This document shows positions 11,084 through 20,661 of a stretch of 64,000 bases of DNA, piece after piece. A program made the translations under genes and the position numbers. The notes under the pieces are model-generated. The model was given only the letters and a program-made list of their open reading frames with translations. It did no database searches and was not told the origin of the DNA. The stretch covers positions 25,880 through 89,879 of the forward strand of contig JAUCBJ010005093.1 of the NCBI GenBank assembly GCA_032718475.1. The letters run 5' to 3'. The stretch is from Nemertoderma westbladi (lineage: Eukaryota > Xenacoelomorpha > Nemertodermatida > Nemertodermatidae). Each line of letters starts with the position of its first letter. Position 1 is the stretch's first letter.

Positions 11084-11848
11084 TCACTCCCTTTCCCGTT
11101 CGGCTTCCTTTCGTGCTTCCGATGCACGCAAAACTTCCGCCTGCTGTTCATCTAGTCGGCGTCTTCTCTCCTCTGCCGAGTTGTGAGAAACAAGGGATCT
11201 AGCACATATAACCTTGCCTCGCGCTTGACTAACCTGAGAATCGCCACTGTCTCTAGATGCATCGTCGGGTGGAGTCAACGTCCTCTGTTGGATGTTCTCC
11301 GTCGTCGGTAGCACCTGGCCCGGTACCACCACTCCACTCTGCATCAGCCAGCCGGTAACTTCCCGCTGATACCTGCGCTCCTCCTTATCCTGTATTTCTT
11401 CCCGCTCCACTAAATCTCTCGACTCTGCGTCACTCACCTGAGTCGCCTGCGCTTGTGATGCCCATAGCAGCCAGTTCTCCGTCCTAACTCGTCGAAATCG
11501 CTCCGATAACGCGCGGTGCTCCAACAAGGCTGCTAAAACCCTGCCGTAAATCCTCGTTGCCACGTCACTCGACTGAGACTCTACTGCCTTCTTTGCGAGG
11601 ACTGCAAGCTCCTCCGTTTGTTTGAGTAACGCTGAGTTGTATCCCTTTCTAATCTCTACTAACCCTTCCCTTCCGATGTTTGCTGAGTCGGCTAACATCT
11701 TCCTTACCTTTTCCGCCATCCGTGTCATATGTCCAGCATGCGCGCGAAGTTTCTTCTTTATCGCGATGTCAAGTTCTCTTTCGCTTACCTGACTCACACT
11801 TGGTGGACTTGGATTATGGTGGATTATTTCGGGAACTACGGGTACTCC
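11084..11848 (-). CDS. Gag N-terminal coiled-coil region of Pao element 1
   Basis: The frame is open from 11848 to a TGA at 11084-11086 and is the same frame as the long gag-pol ORF. It has no ATG near its start and overlaps the end of the 125-residue ORF, so it is probably entered from that ORF by a +1 shift, or by splicing. The product is mostly charged helix (for example long E, R, K and A stretches around 11530-11790) and ends in an EAERERE run that continues after the TGA with more ER/K sequence. The TGA replaces a codon in the middle of a charged helix, which fits a CGA-to-TGA change or a readthrough stop. The sense strand carries CAGGTAAGC at 11783-11791, a strong 5' splice-site match. 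Confidence 0.7.
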   Translation of the reverse strand, partial: GVPVVPEIIHHNPSPPSVSQVSERELDIAIKKKLRAHAGHMTRMAEKVRKMLADSANIGREGLVEIRKGYNSALLKQTEELAVLAKKAVESQSSDVATRIYGRVLAALLEHRALSERFRRVRTENWLLWASQAQATQVSDAESRDLVEREEIQDKEERRYQREVTGWLMQSGVVVPGQVLPTTENIQQRTLTPPDDASRDSGDSQVSQARGKVICARSLVSHNSAEERRRRLDEQQAEVLRASEARKEAERERE

Positions 11849-12191
11849 TTATAGCCGCTGGGACCACGGCACTTACCATACCCACAGGTCTGGAAACCGG
11901 GCTCCGGGCTCTCGCTTCTGCTACACTACCCTCCCTATCACTCATCTCTGGTCGGGTTGCTGTACAATCCTTCCTTACAGTAGCGGTAGGGGATCCTAAT
12001 ACTATTACCTGAGGTTGTTGTTCTTCCTCACTAGTTACTGTCTCGTCCTCCTGTTCACTTACATCAGCGTCACTCGCTGTGTCGTCATAGTCGGCATTGT
12101 CGTCAACAGTAATATTAACGCTATCGTCAGTCGGCGGTCCTGCCGCCATCTCATAGCTGTCCTCTAGTGCCTCCTTCTCTGAGACACTCAT
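11814..12191 (-). CDS. Acidic first ORF of Pao element 1
   Basis: It starts at an ATG at 12191 and ends at 11814, giving 125 residues. The protein begins MSVSEKEALEDS and is strongly acidic (DDNADYDDTASDADVSEQED) with a basic tail. Elements 2 and 3 in this window also begin their gag with a short Met-Ser-Asp/Val N-terminus rich in S, D and L, so this is likely the true N-terminus of the Gag precursor. A palindrome copy (core near 11874) is translated here in a linker. The following frame lies one base over and is open across the overlap 11848-11814. No known domain is seen. Confidence 0.65.
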   Translation of the reverse strand: MSVSEKEALEDSYEMAAGPPTDDSVNITVDDNADYDDTASDADVSEQEDETVTSEEEQQPQVIVLGSPTATVRKDCTATRPEMSDREGSVAEARARSPVSRPVGMVSAVVPAAIRSTRSSRNNPP

Positions 12192-12577
12192 AGTCTAAAT
12201 AATATTTGCCTTCCGGCAAAATCTCGCAAATATTCGAGATGTATATATATATAATTTAATCGAAAATACGATTAAATTATTGTCAAATAATCAATTTGTC
12301 CAAAATATCAAAATAAATTCGCAATGCAATATTGTGAATTTAATAGGATCTAATTTTAGCAAATACCAGTACAATATTTAAACAAAATATTATTCTATAG
12401 CTATTATATAGTATTTAAATACCGGTATGACACAAATAATTTTTTGAATCTAATACAAAATATTCAAAATAAACTTGCCACCCAAATATTTCTAATTTTA
12501 CATATATAGCTCTAATTAACGCAATTTTAATTTCAAATATTATATGTATCCACTAGCGCGAGGCTACATCTTCGGGT

Positions 12578-12606
12578 TACGACTCTCTCTCTCTCTCTCT
12601 CTCTCT
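12578..12606. repeat. (CT)n microsatellite
   Basis: A run of alternating C and T of about 26 bases within the putative leader. Confidence 0.95.
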
Positions 12607-12997
12607 AACTCGAGCGATTCAAAAACCCATGGTCGGCTAAACCTAACTATCCTAACTAATAAATTGAGTTCAGCTTCGCAGTTAAACAACCGATAATTTT
12701 TTACTGCTTCCACAAACACAATGGTGCCAACAGAACAACTAACCTTGTTTGCTGTGAGATTCCACGTCCGCGTCCAAAGTTTCAGTCTTTTCGCTGATTG
12801 CAAACCGAACCCGCAGACCCACACGAACCCCAAACTCAGAAGCTCCGTCTTGCCATGCATCTCCAGATGGTATAAAATAACTAAGCGGTTATCTAACATA
12901 CCGGTACAAAACTCTAGATTTTATTACAAAGTTAATTTTGACCGAAACTGAATTCTCACAAACCTAGCTAAAATTTTTCAAAAACTAACTTACAGCT

Positions 12998-13400
12998 TGC
13001 CCTAACGGCCTAATGAACTGCTGTATTTGCGATTAGTAAACGCACTACCGTACATCCACTGTACGCAATACAGTAAGTAAAACAGTACACCAACCTAACA
13101 GCCTAATGAATACTGTGTGCGGTACAGCAAAACAAATGTATTTTCTACTGTACGCAGTAACAGTAATCACTGAATCAGCCTAATGTACTACTGTACTATT
13201 GTACGTGACCAGTGAATACAGTAATCTAAACTATCAGCCTAATGATACACTCTATACTGTTACAAGCAACAGCGAATCACGAGCCTTCACGGTACGCTGT
13301 ACAGTGATCCTACCTAACAGCCTAAAGAATATACTCGTCACTGTACGCAGTAGGCCTACAGCAGACAATATATGTGCTTTACTGTTAAACAAACTACCCC
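12998..13400. repeat. Irregular repeats around the word CAGCCTAATGA
   Basis: The word GCCTAATGA or a close variant recurs at about 13009, 13103, 13177, 13237 and 13317, each followed by an ACTGT-rich segment such as CTGTACGCAGTA. Spacing varies from about 60 to 92 bases, which suggests diverged tandem copies. Confidence 0.6.
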
Positions 13401-13772
13401 GGCCTAACCAATAAAGACACAAAACTGCTCTATTTATTAGACAGGGCAATCAGGAGCGTATTATTGCCAATGTAAGGACTGCTAAATACAAAACCGCTAC
13501 TCACCGTTAGATGGCGCTAACCTGCCGTCCGCTAATATATTTTACTAATTTTCTACGGCTCCTGCTAATTTCTTGTTCCTTTCTCTACCGATTACTCGAT
13601 AGAGAGCTAACTGTTCGAATATATGAGCCACACGGGAATAACCAAAACATAACCCGAATCGGCTCCCTAAGCTGACTTAAAACGAGTGTGAGAGACTTTA
13701 CACTCAGAGTATATTCTTACGGCCTAATCTAGCTGCTAAAACACGTTAACAATTACGTCCTTTCTAATCTAA

Positions 13773-13842
13773 TCTAATCGCATCTAATCGCATCTAATCG
13801 CATCTAATCGCATCTAATCGCATCTAATCGCATCTAATCGCA
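13773..13842. repeat. Seven perfect copies of TCTAATCGCA
   Basis: Seven uninterrupted 10-bp units, preceded by shortened TCTAA units. The perfect identity suggests recent slippage or a polymorphic array. Confidence 0.95.
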
Positions 13843-14491
13843 AAGACTGGGGTTCCCTAACAGAATGTGTGAATGTGAGAATATTTAAATAATCAAAAAT
13901 CGGTACAGTATTTATTTTGGGACTCAAACTTACCTGCGGCTGGCTTTAGACCAGCAATTTATTGATGCGCGCTATATACTGTATACTACGATGTGAATTA
14001 TTGTCCGCTAATTCAAATAACCGCCCAGCGTGAATAGTGTACGGTACTCTAAATTATTACCTTAACTACACTCCGCTATGCTGCGTACAAATTCTTTATT
14101 TTACTAAATAATTACAGTCACAAATATGTAACGGCGTACTAATTACTAAGTATTCCAGAGTGCGTAATTCTAATTTATTACGCAACGGGTCACACTAGCA
14201 ACAGCCTAAAATACCGTATTATTTTCGACCTAATCAGTAATTAATTACAGTAAACTAAGAAATAGAAATCAATCAAAGGGAAAAGAGCGCCTATCCAAGC
14301 ATTCGTGATTTTTTAGGCACACTTTAGTAACACACCAATCAGCGTAACAATCTATAGTTTATACTTACCAATTTTAGTTCTTAACGCACAATTCACAATC
14401 AACAGTCAGATAGCAATTCGCAACGTAAAGCACGCAGGTCTCTCCCGGCTACATCTAGGCTTCCTAACTAACCCAATTAAAAACAAAAAGA

Positions 14492-14842
14492 GACTATGGG
14501 TTAATAGTAAATACCGATAAAGCGCATCTACCAGGTGTTCATTGGGTGGCTATATATATACGAGATAATGAAGCTGAATTATTTAATTCGTTTGGTCCAA
14601 AATATCCAAACAGATGTATCGAAAAATGGCTTGAGAAAAATTCAACAAAGTGGTGTACTACTCGCAGGCAATTTCAAGACCCTAGAAGGATCACATGCGG
14701 GTTATACTGTCTTTATTACTTGGTAAATCGAATTCACACAAATTATCCAATGAGAGCGTTTTCAAATAATGTGGAAATAAATGAAATAATATTATATAAA
14801 TGGCTTGTTAATTATTATAAAATAAACCAACAAGCGTTGTAA
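14492..14842 (+). pseudogene. Polinton/adintovirus-type adenain-like cysteine protease, C-terminal fragment
   Basis: The frame shows the signatures of the adenovirus-type (C5, Ulp1-like) cysteine proteases carried by Polintons/Mavericks: PGVHWVAIYI with the catalytic His near 14540, a following ELFNSFG segment near 14574-14594, and CGLYCLYYLV with the nucleophile Cys near 14696-14720. The frame ends at TAA 14840-14842. It has no N-terminal part: upstream sequence stops matching at about 14490, where the Pao leader seems to end. In working viruses this enzyme matures the capsid proteins. The acidic third residue of the triad is not certain in this fragment. Family assignment rests on motifs only. 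Confidence 0.65.
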
Positions 14843-14886
14843 TTAATCATTTAACTTTTGTTTATCTAAATATATTATCAGATAAA

Positions 14887-15487
14887 ATGGATAATATTAT
14901 TTTTGTCGATTTTCAATATTATACGATAGACAATAAGGAATATCCGGTAGTATTTAAAGAATTTGCTATATTCGATTCTAATTACACCAAAACTAATGTA
15001 AAGACGTTTTTAATTAAAGGACCTCCTGATATTAAGTTATCGGCATTAGATAAAGCCCACGTAAACAATTTACGGGACATGATTTCACATTTACCCTGGG
15101 ATTACGGTGACATTTCGCAAGATGACTTTAAAAAGTACATGAAGAGACATTTAAAATATAAAAATATATATATATGTATTCGGGTTGATGAAGCTGGCAA
15201 TATTAATTTCCGAACTTGATGTACTTGCTCCAAAATCGATGGAGAAATTGGGAATATATCAACGGTATTACAACTATTTAACCCCTTGTCCCTTCCACGA
15301 TCAATTTACTACAGTAGAAAATAAATGCGCTTCCCACTTAAACAGAAAGGATAACTGTCTGCGGTACTGCTCCGCAAAACGAGTCGGAGGGTATGAATTG
15401 AAACGATTTTTCGTGAGAAAGCGATTAACTGAGACTGATGATAAACAGAAAGAAATAACTGTGGTGGAAGATGTACTCGTACAGTAG
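14887..15487 (+). pseudogene. Exonuclease-like protein of Polinton/virus-associated type, broken by a frameshift
   Basis: The first frame starts at ATG 14887 (MDNIIFVDFQYY) and ends at 15219; a second frame, open from about 15185 to 15487, carries what looks like the rest, including a CPFHDQ segment and later Cys residues. The order FVDFQ, then KEFAIFD, then HLPWDYGDIS resembles a very common uncharacterised invertebrate and virus-associated family that I believe has a DEDD-type exonuclease fold. That fold is from memory of the family and unproven here. The overlap of the two frames at 15185-15219 indicates a single indel. An AATAAA signal follows at about 15538. It lies 44 bases after the protease fragment on the same strand. 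Confidence 0.5.
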
Positions 15488-15537
15488 GTTTACTCTAAGC
15501 ATGTAATGTGATGGGATAATATAATTGTTTTAATGTC

Positions 15538-15560
15538 AATAAAAATAATAAAAACATTAA
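15538..15560 (+). promoter_or_regulatory. Candidate polyadenylation signal
   Basis: CAATAAAAATAATAAA lies about 50 bases after the end of the exonuclease-like frame and is followed by a T-rich stretch. Confidence 0.4.
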
Positions 15561-16457
15561 AATCTGTTTTTTTATATCTCAGTTTGACTGAAGGTGTAGA
15601 GCTTAAGTTTACACTCACAAACACAGCGTACCTACCGGTAGCCGGCTGTTGTATCAGAGTTTAACTACCAGTAGCTGACTTTACACATACAGACATTTAA
15701 CAGCAGAATGGCTCCCCTTCAGCCCTTCTAGACTGACAGCACCCGCAGCGCTTTAGCGTTACTTACTAGTAACAAAATTAAATTAACTCGACATGTGGTT
15801 CGTGAATGCGGTATTAGAGAGGCCCACCTAACAATAGGCCTACTGGTACCGGCACTGTAGCACTCTTGTAACTGTATACTTGGATAGGGCAAGGGCACGC
15901 TGGTTTCTCCGATTTAAGGATTAGGCTATTACACTTGAATGCTTCCAATTTTCTGTTTACAACTTTAATTGGTCTAATCTACATTATTATTATTACTGTG
16001 GGCTACTACTGTCGCATAGGTAAGCCTATACAGCTATAGTTAACTTTATGCGGCCCCCTTTTTCGAATGTAGGCCCAATATGGTTTACGGTTAACCTTTA
16101 GAACTCACGGACAGGCACACCTTCATTCGGTTTGGCATATAGGCCTAATGACTCCTCAACTGAAAGCCGGCCAGCTCATTGATACAATAGGTGTGGCTAG
16201 CAATATATAAAATCCACTGCTCACAAGTTCATTCACTCCATGTTGTAGGCCTATATAAAACATAGTTAGTTTATTTATGTATTCGCTTTTTTTTTTAATT
16301 AGATATAAAATATACAATACAAAAAACCTACTGCTACCGGTAACACATTAACACTGAAACAAACAGACTGACTCATTATATACGAGTCTACTTGCTACTG
16401 GTGTGTTCTTGGATTTGTCGGAAGTAGTAGAGTCGGAAGAGGAGCTACTGATATTTC
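15561..16457. other. Noncoding, no recognised feature
   Basis: I see no supported gene. The stretch holds several TAGGCCTA words and a T-rich run near 16290. Confidence 0.5.
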
Positions 16458-16742
16458 TTATTCTTCTTTCCAGTGCTCACCCCTACTATAGTTATCCAGA
16501 CTTATCTGGTGAGCTTCTCCAGCCTGCACCCGAACGTTTAAACTAAAGTTTTTATTTGTAGACAATGTAGTTTGTCGACCTTCGCCGCTCGTTTTATTTC
16601 TAACCATTATAGTAATCACTCCATTGTCATTTTTCAAATGTAATTCCATTACATTTAACGATGTAAAAAAGAGCTCTTCCCCCTCGAGATCAAATTTTAG
16701 TAAACAGTCGCTATCTCTATTTCCAATAAATGCGAACGACAT
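16458..16742 (-). CDS. Small hypothetical protein
   Basis: An ATG at 16742 opens a 94-residue frame. The protein alternates hydrophobic and polar residues as in beta strands (for example LHLKNDNGVITIMVRNKT), is weakly acidic and has no Cys-rich or membrane segment. I do not recognise it. It lies about 1 kb from the Polinton-like fragments and on the opposite strand, so it could be another gene of that invader. A chance frame is also possible. Confidence 0.3.
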   Translation of the reverse strand: MSFAFIGNRDSDCLLKFDLEGEELFFTSLNVMELHLKNDNGVITIMVRNKTSGEGRQTTLSTNKNFSLNVRVQAGEAHQISLDNYSRGEHWKEE

Positions 16743-16775
16743 GTTGGTTGAGTGATTGAATGTTTGATGGATCAC

Positions 16776-18731
16776 CGCGACTGAAGTTAGGAGGTTAGTT
16801 TTTTTTTTGCAAGTACAAATACAAGTAGGTCTATACCGGTATTTTTTTTTTATTTACGGTAACAAAATTATACTTAAGATAGAAAAATTGAGTTTATATA
16901 TATTTTTGTAGAGGGTCGCAGATGTTTACATTACAAAATTCACATAGTTAACAAAATGCACAACATAAACTTTTCCCATGCGGATTAGCGATATATGCTC
17001 TGTTCATTGTTTTATTATGAATGTAGGGAAATGCATAGCTGATGTTTTAATAATATGTACTGGTATACAGGCTAGTAACAGATAGGAGGGCTTCGACTTT
17101 GACTATGAATACCAGTACACAGCCCTAAACTTTTCTCACCGAGCTTAGCGATGCTCGCTGCACACACACACGCACACACTCACTCTCATAAGTAACAGAT
17201 GCGCAACTGTAGCTCACTCGCGCGATGCTTAGCTAGCTAGCTACTGTCTCTGGGTATACTATGCATACTTGGGTGTTACAAGCAATCGCTCTACCGAACC
17301 CGGGTTGAAATTCTTAGTATATTTCCTAAGTTCTAAACAAGTCTGCTTAGTAAGACTTAGAACGCTCAGCAACGCTGGTGCCAAGGGTGAGTAAAGTACT
17401 TAACAAATTTTCCAATTTCATAAAAATGACATTGCAAGTTTATAATGTTTAGTAAGTTGTTGCTATGTGACTGACAAGTATTACAGGATATATAAACGTG
17501 CTTTATATGTAACCGATGATATATGCAAGTGTAATGAACTAATAACATGCACATTACAAATCTAGCATATATCTGTAACCTACTGTATATATTCCCGGCA
17601 CTAGTTCGAACCTGCGTCACTAATTTTTTTAAGTAATAATTATTTTTGAAAAATAAATATTATGGGAAGAGTGGAAGAGTGGCAAATGAAAGTAAGTGAT
17701 GACCCCCCCCCCCCCCCCCCCCCCCCCCAGACGAGAGAAACAACAAATAGAACATCATAGTGAGTGATGTACTGTATGCTATACACTTGTGTTTGGTTTG
17801 ATATTCTTTGTTGCAACCCCCCCCCCCCCCACAATGACATATGTAAACAAATTAATACAGAGACTCTTAATGTTTTTAATATATTAATATAAACACCAAC
17901 AAACATATTATTACGCTCTACGTCACATAATTATACACATCAGATATAAACTCACAAATACTGTAGGTCTACACTAAAACAGAGTTATGTCGGAAAAATT
18001 TAACCAAAATGTTCAAAAATGGTATTCCTTATTTCTGTTTATACAATAAAACTATTTAATTCAAATTTGTAATCTTATCAAGCACTACAGTAGATTACGA
18101 CTTGAGCACGGAATAAAATAAAAAATCACCCCATCATATAAAGGTACTAATAACATGATCATATATTATAACTATGGATTGCAGCAATTGTATTTTGAAC
18201 ATTAGGGTTAACTTTTCCCAACGAAAATAGTGATTGAATGATCAAATTAATATTAGTTTTTAAAAATAATTAAGTCATGTTCAAAATCATTTATTATTGA
18301 GTTTAGATGCAGGATAACTGCCGGTTCATTGTGGTGGACCAGTTGAATTTTATATACTGTAACATTTTTTTTACCATTTCGTTACTACCGGGTGTCTGTG
18401 AGAAAAGACTGTTTCCTTGGGAAAATGTCTGGAAAAAAAACAGAATAAAAATCAGGGTTTTTTTTAAGTAGGCCTACTTTTTTATCTTCATTTTGTTATT
18501 TTTTTATTGGGAGCTGCCGCCCCCAAACCCCCGTTTAGTACAATGAAACGGGTTTAACAATAATAATATAAAGCAGAAATTACAATTAAAATTAAACACT
18601 GCGAATTTTAAAAGAACCTACAGTAACTATAAATCCAAAAAGACTAGCACATATAGGTCTACATACAGTACAAATAAACAAATAAGAGAAAGCACAACAC
18701 ATTACATAGTTTACAGATTCAGTTTACAGAG
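16776..18731. other. Noncoding stretch with homopolymers and simple repeats
   Basis: It contains a short (CA)n tract at 17160-17176, a run of about 27 C at 17703-17729 and another C run at 17817-17830, and AT-rich sequence. No gene is supported. Confidence 0.5.
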
Positions 18732-19226
18732 TCAGACGAGTGGAGTGATCGGCAATCCAGCTCCATCCTCCGCAACCAGACCACGGCGCCACTTGAGAAC
18801 ATGAGAAGCCCCTCGAACTATAGCGAATGCGAACTGCACACGGCGACGAACCCACTCCATGACGGTGCTATAAGGTCTGTCCCAGTTATGGTGTAACCTA
18901 TCAGCGAAGATCCTCAGGAGCTTGTTGGCCTGCGGTGCCAGAATTCCATCGCAAGAGACTACGAAGGGTGCAAAGTCAGCTCTCCTATGTCTCGCTGGTT
19001 CCGCATATAGTGCGGTTTTAACGTCCTCCGCAGATTCTTGAACCCTCATCGGGGGGCGTCCCGCATACGACTCAGAGTCAATGTTTACGACCCTGATATC
19101 TAACAACGTCTGAGTCTGCGGGTTGAATGCCCCTGTAACTACAACATCACACCAAAGTCCTGCTTCTCCACTTAATCCAGGCTGGTCTCTGACTATGGGT
19201 TCCGACAGTGACGTTTCGTGGTCCAA
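18732..19226 (-). pseudogene. C-terminal nuclease domain of an RT-bearing retroelement (fragment)
   Basis: The frame (164 residues, no ATG at its open end) shows a pattern I know from the C-terminus of a group of invertebrate RT proteins: a DVVVTGAF segment, a DIRVVN segment with an acidic residue, a spaced E-x-x-K-x-x-x-Y, FAPFVVSCDG, and DRPYSTVMEWVRRRVQFAFA. The order D, then E-x-K, resembles PD-(D/E)XK nucleases. The RT part is missing here. An RT fragment that may come from the same group lies at 58230-58596. It is flanked by sequence without coding signal, so it is an isolated relic. The family name is uncertain. Confidence 0.5.
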
Positions 19227-20295
19227 ATGCTAGAGAGGCCAGATCCCCAACAACATCACGGCGTTCATTATATGTGTTTGGAGTATGAGGCCTTTTTTAA
19301 ATTCCAATTCTTCCAAATTCAATTGTTATTAATCACATTTCACTAACATTTAATTAATTTGAAGTTTAATTGTAGGGCCTATCACAATGTATCAATTAAA
19401 GAGTACAAAATACAATAAACAATTGAATTGGAGTAAACAAACAGCAATAAAACTACAGTACCAGTATAAATTAAAGTAACAAAATGCTATACACTATTTA
19501 TTTAAGTAAGCAAAACTCATTAAACAATTAAACGTAAATAAAGAAAACTCAATAAACGCAACTCTGCAGTAAAGCAGTAGGCCTACTGACCACAAAATGA
19601 CTGTATGAGTCATTTATTGGCGATGAATCATGTGTCTGATTTATAATTGCAATGCGTGTCAAGCACCACTAAAGTACTTATGAAATGTTTGTCAGGTTAT
19701 AAAGTCACTGAAATTATATTCTCGGTATACAAAATTTGTGAAGAATTTGGTAAGTGCATTGCATGATAAGTGCCCACCAAATTATTTCTTAATATCTATA
19801 CTGTACTTGGCAAGTATTTTTTAATTCCTTAACAAATAATGGAAAATGTGGTAATTGTAAAATTTTGGTAAATTTATCATGCCAGTAACTTGCCATTAGG
19901 TAGTACTTTACTAATATGATAAGATTCTCAACCCGGGAAGTTAATTAGTTTGTTAGTTAATTTCCCCAACTAGTTGTTGATTTAAAAAATATTCATAAAT
20001 TTCTTCTCCCTCAATTTAATATATATATATTTTACAGTAAAAAATCTCCACCACCAAACAACAACAATAAATTTCACTCTCTCTAATTATATTTTACATC
20101 AAAAACCCACCACCAAACAATAATAAATTATTAACCAGTTTGTTGAACATAGGATAATATATATGAAATTTAAATGGAGAACACATTAATGTACATTTAC
20201 CAGTGTAGAAGCAGCAAACAACAACAATATTATTTATTCTGACTTTACAGTTATTGAATATTGCGGGGTCGTATGAAATTTCTAGTTTAACATTA
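19227..20295. other. Noncoding AT-rich stretch
   Basis: No supported gene. CCACCAAACAA words recur near 20050 and 20110 as a diverged duplication. Confidence 0.5.
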
Positions 20296-20661
20296 TCAAA
20301 TATAACATAAAACCCGATATTGTTTATAAGTAACCTTATAGATTACGGTGTCGATACTAAAAATATAAGTACACAAAAAGATAGATTTAAAAATCAAATT
20401 AATGTTTGTTTTTTCGAATATATGCTTTTTAACTTTATTAAAATTATATTTTCTACCAAGAATTGTTATTCGTCCATTTGTAAACATTAATATGGTTGCA
20501 CCAAATACCTTATATATAAACTGATTAGGTTTGAGTACAATTTTACCTGTCAATTGAATTTTTAATTCTTTTAAATTAAGTCCATAAATGATCTGCTTAC
20601 AACTTATATTTTTATTTACTATTTGATAATTCATCATCATCATCACCTTTCGGTTCTTCAT
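20296..20661 (-). CDS. Protein resembling a TBP-fold domain (candidate)
   Basis: ATG at 20661 opens a 121-residue frame; a later Met within MMMMNYQIV may be the real start. The middle part has the order of a TATA-binding-protein repeat: NYQIVNKNISCK, then LNLKELKIQL, then PNQFIYKVFGATILMFTNGRITILG. In TBP the matching parts are IVSTVNLGCKLDL, LRARNAEYNPKRF and TTALIFSSGKMVCTGA. Only one repeat is present, whereas cellular TBP has two. Very AT-rich codon use sets it apart from the retroelement ORFs nearby. Some large invertebrate DNA viruses encode TBP-like proteins, and Polinton-type fragments lie 5 kb away, so a viral origin is possible. The similarity is by eye. Confidence 0.4.
   Translation of the reverse strand: MKNRKVMMMMNYQIVNKNISCKQIIYGLNLKELKIQLTGKIVLKPNQFIYKVFGATILMFTNGRITILGRKYNFNKVKKHIFEKTNINLIFKSIFLCTYIFSIDTVIYKVTYKQYRVLCYI

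Larger units (their letters stand above)
1..12191 (-). mobile_element. Large Bel/Pao LTR retrotransposon (element 1), incomplete at left edge
   Basis: Reading right to left, the coding parts are an acidic ORF (12191-11814), a coiled-coil gag part (11848-11084), an unbroken gag-pol frame (11083-3842), a 0.7-kb spacer, and two further overlapping coding frames (3086 to beyond base 1). The pol order protease, RT, RNase H, integrase and the C-terminal domain are typical of Bel/Pao. I could not find matching LTRs, so the 3' LTR is probably left of the window and the 5' LTR or leader lies somewhere in 12192-14490. All coding parts share one strand, similar base composition and a family of short palindromes (689, 2291, 3412, 5488, 7724, 10345, 11874). 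This is my reason for treating positions 1-3107 as part of the same element. That link is inference. Confidence 0.75.
12192..14490. other. Probable 5' leader and/or LTR region of Pao element 1, noncoding
   Basis: No coding frame is convincing here. The stretch is AT-rich near 12240-12540, has a CT dinucleotide tract at 12578-12606, an irregular family of repeats at 12998-13400, a 10-bp tandem array at 13773-13842, and a CAGGTAAGT match on the minus strand near 13933. Elements 2 and 3 have leaders of about 2 kb before gag, so a similar leader here is plausible. I could not place the LTR ends. Confidence 0.4.

Noticed and set aside
10488-11186. 232-codon frame on the plus strand opposite gag
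   Set aside because: Antisense shadow of the ER/K repeat region; Ser/Arg-rich by translation of the reverse strand.
13773-13842. Seven 10-bp repeats considered as a CRISPR or telomere-like array
   Set aside because: There are no spacers, and the unit is not a known telomere repeat. It is a simple tandem repeat.
17292-17310. AACCCGGGTT palindrome as a further hairpin copy
   Set aside because: It lacks the CCAAACC arms and centre seen in the Pao-linked family.
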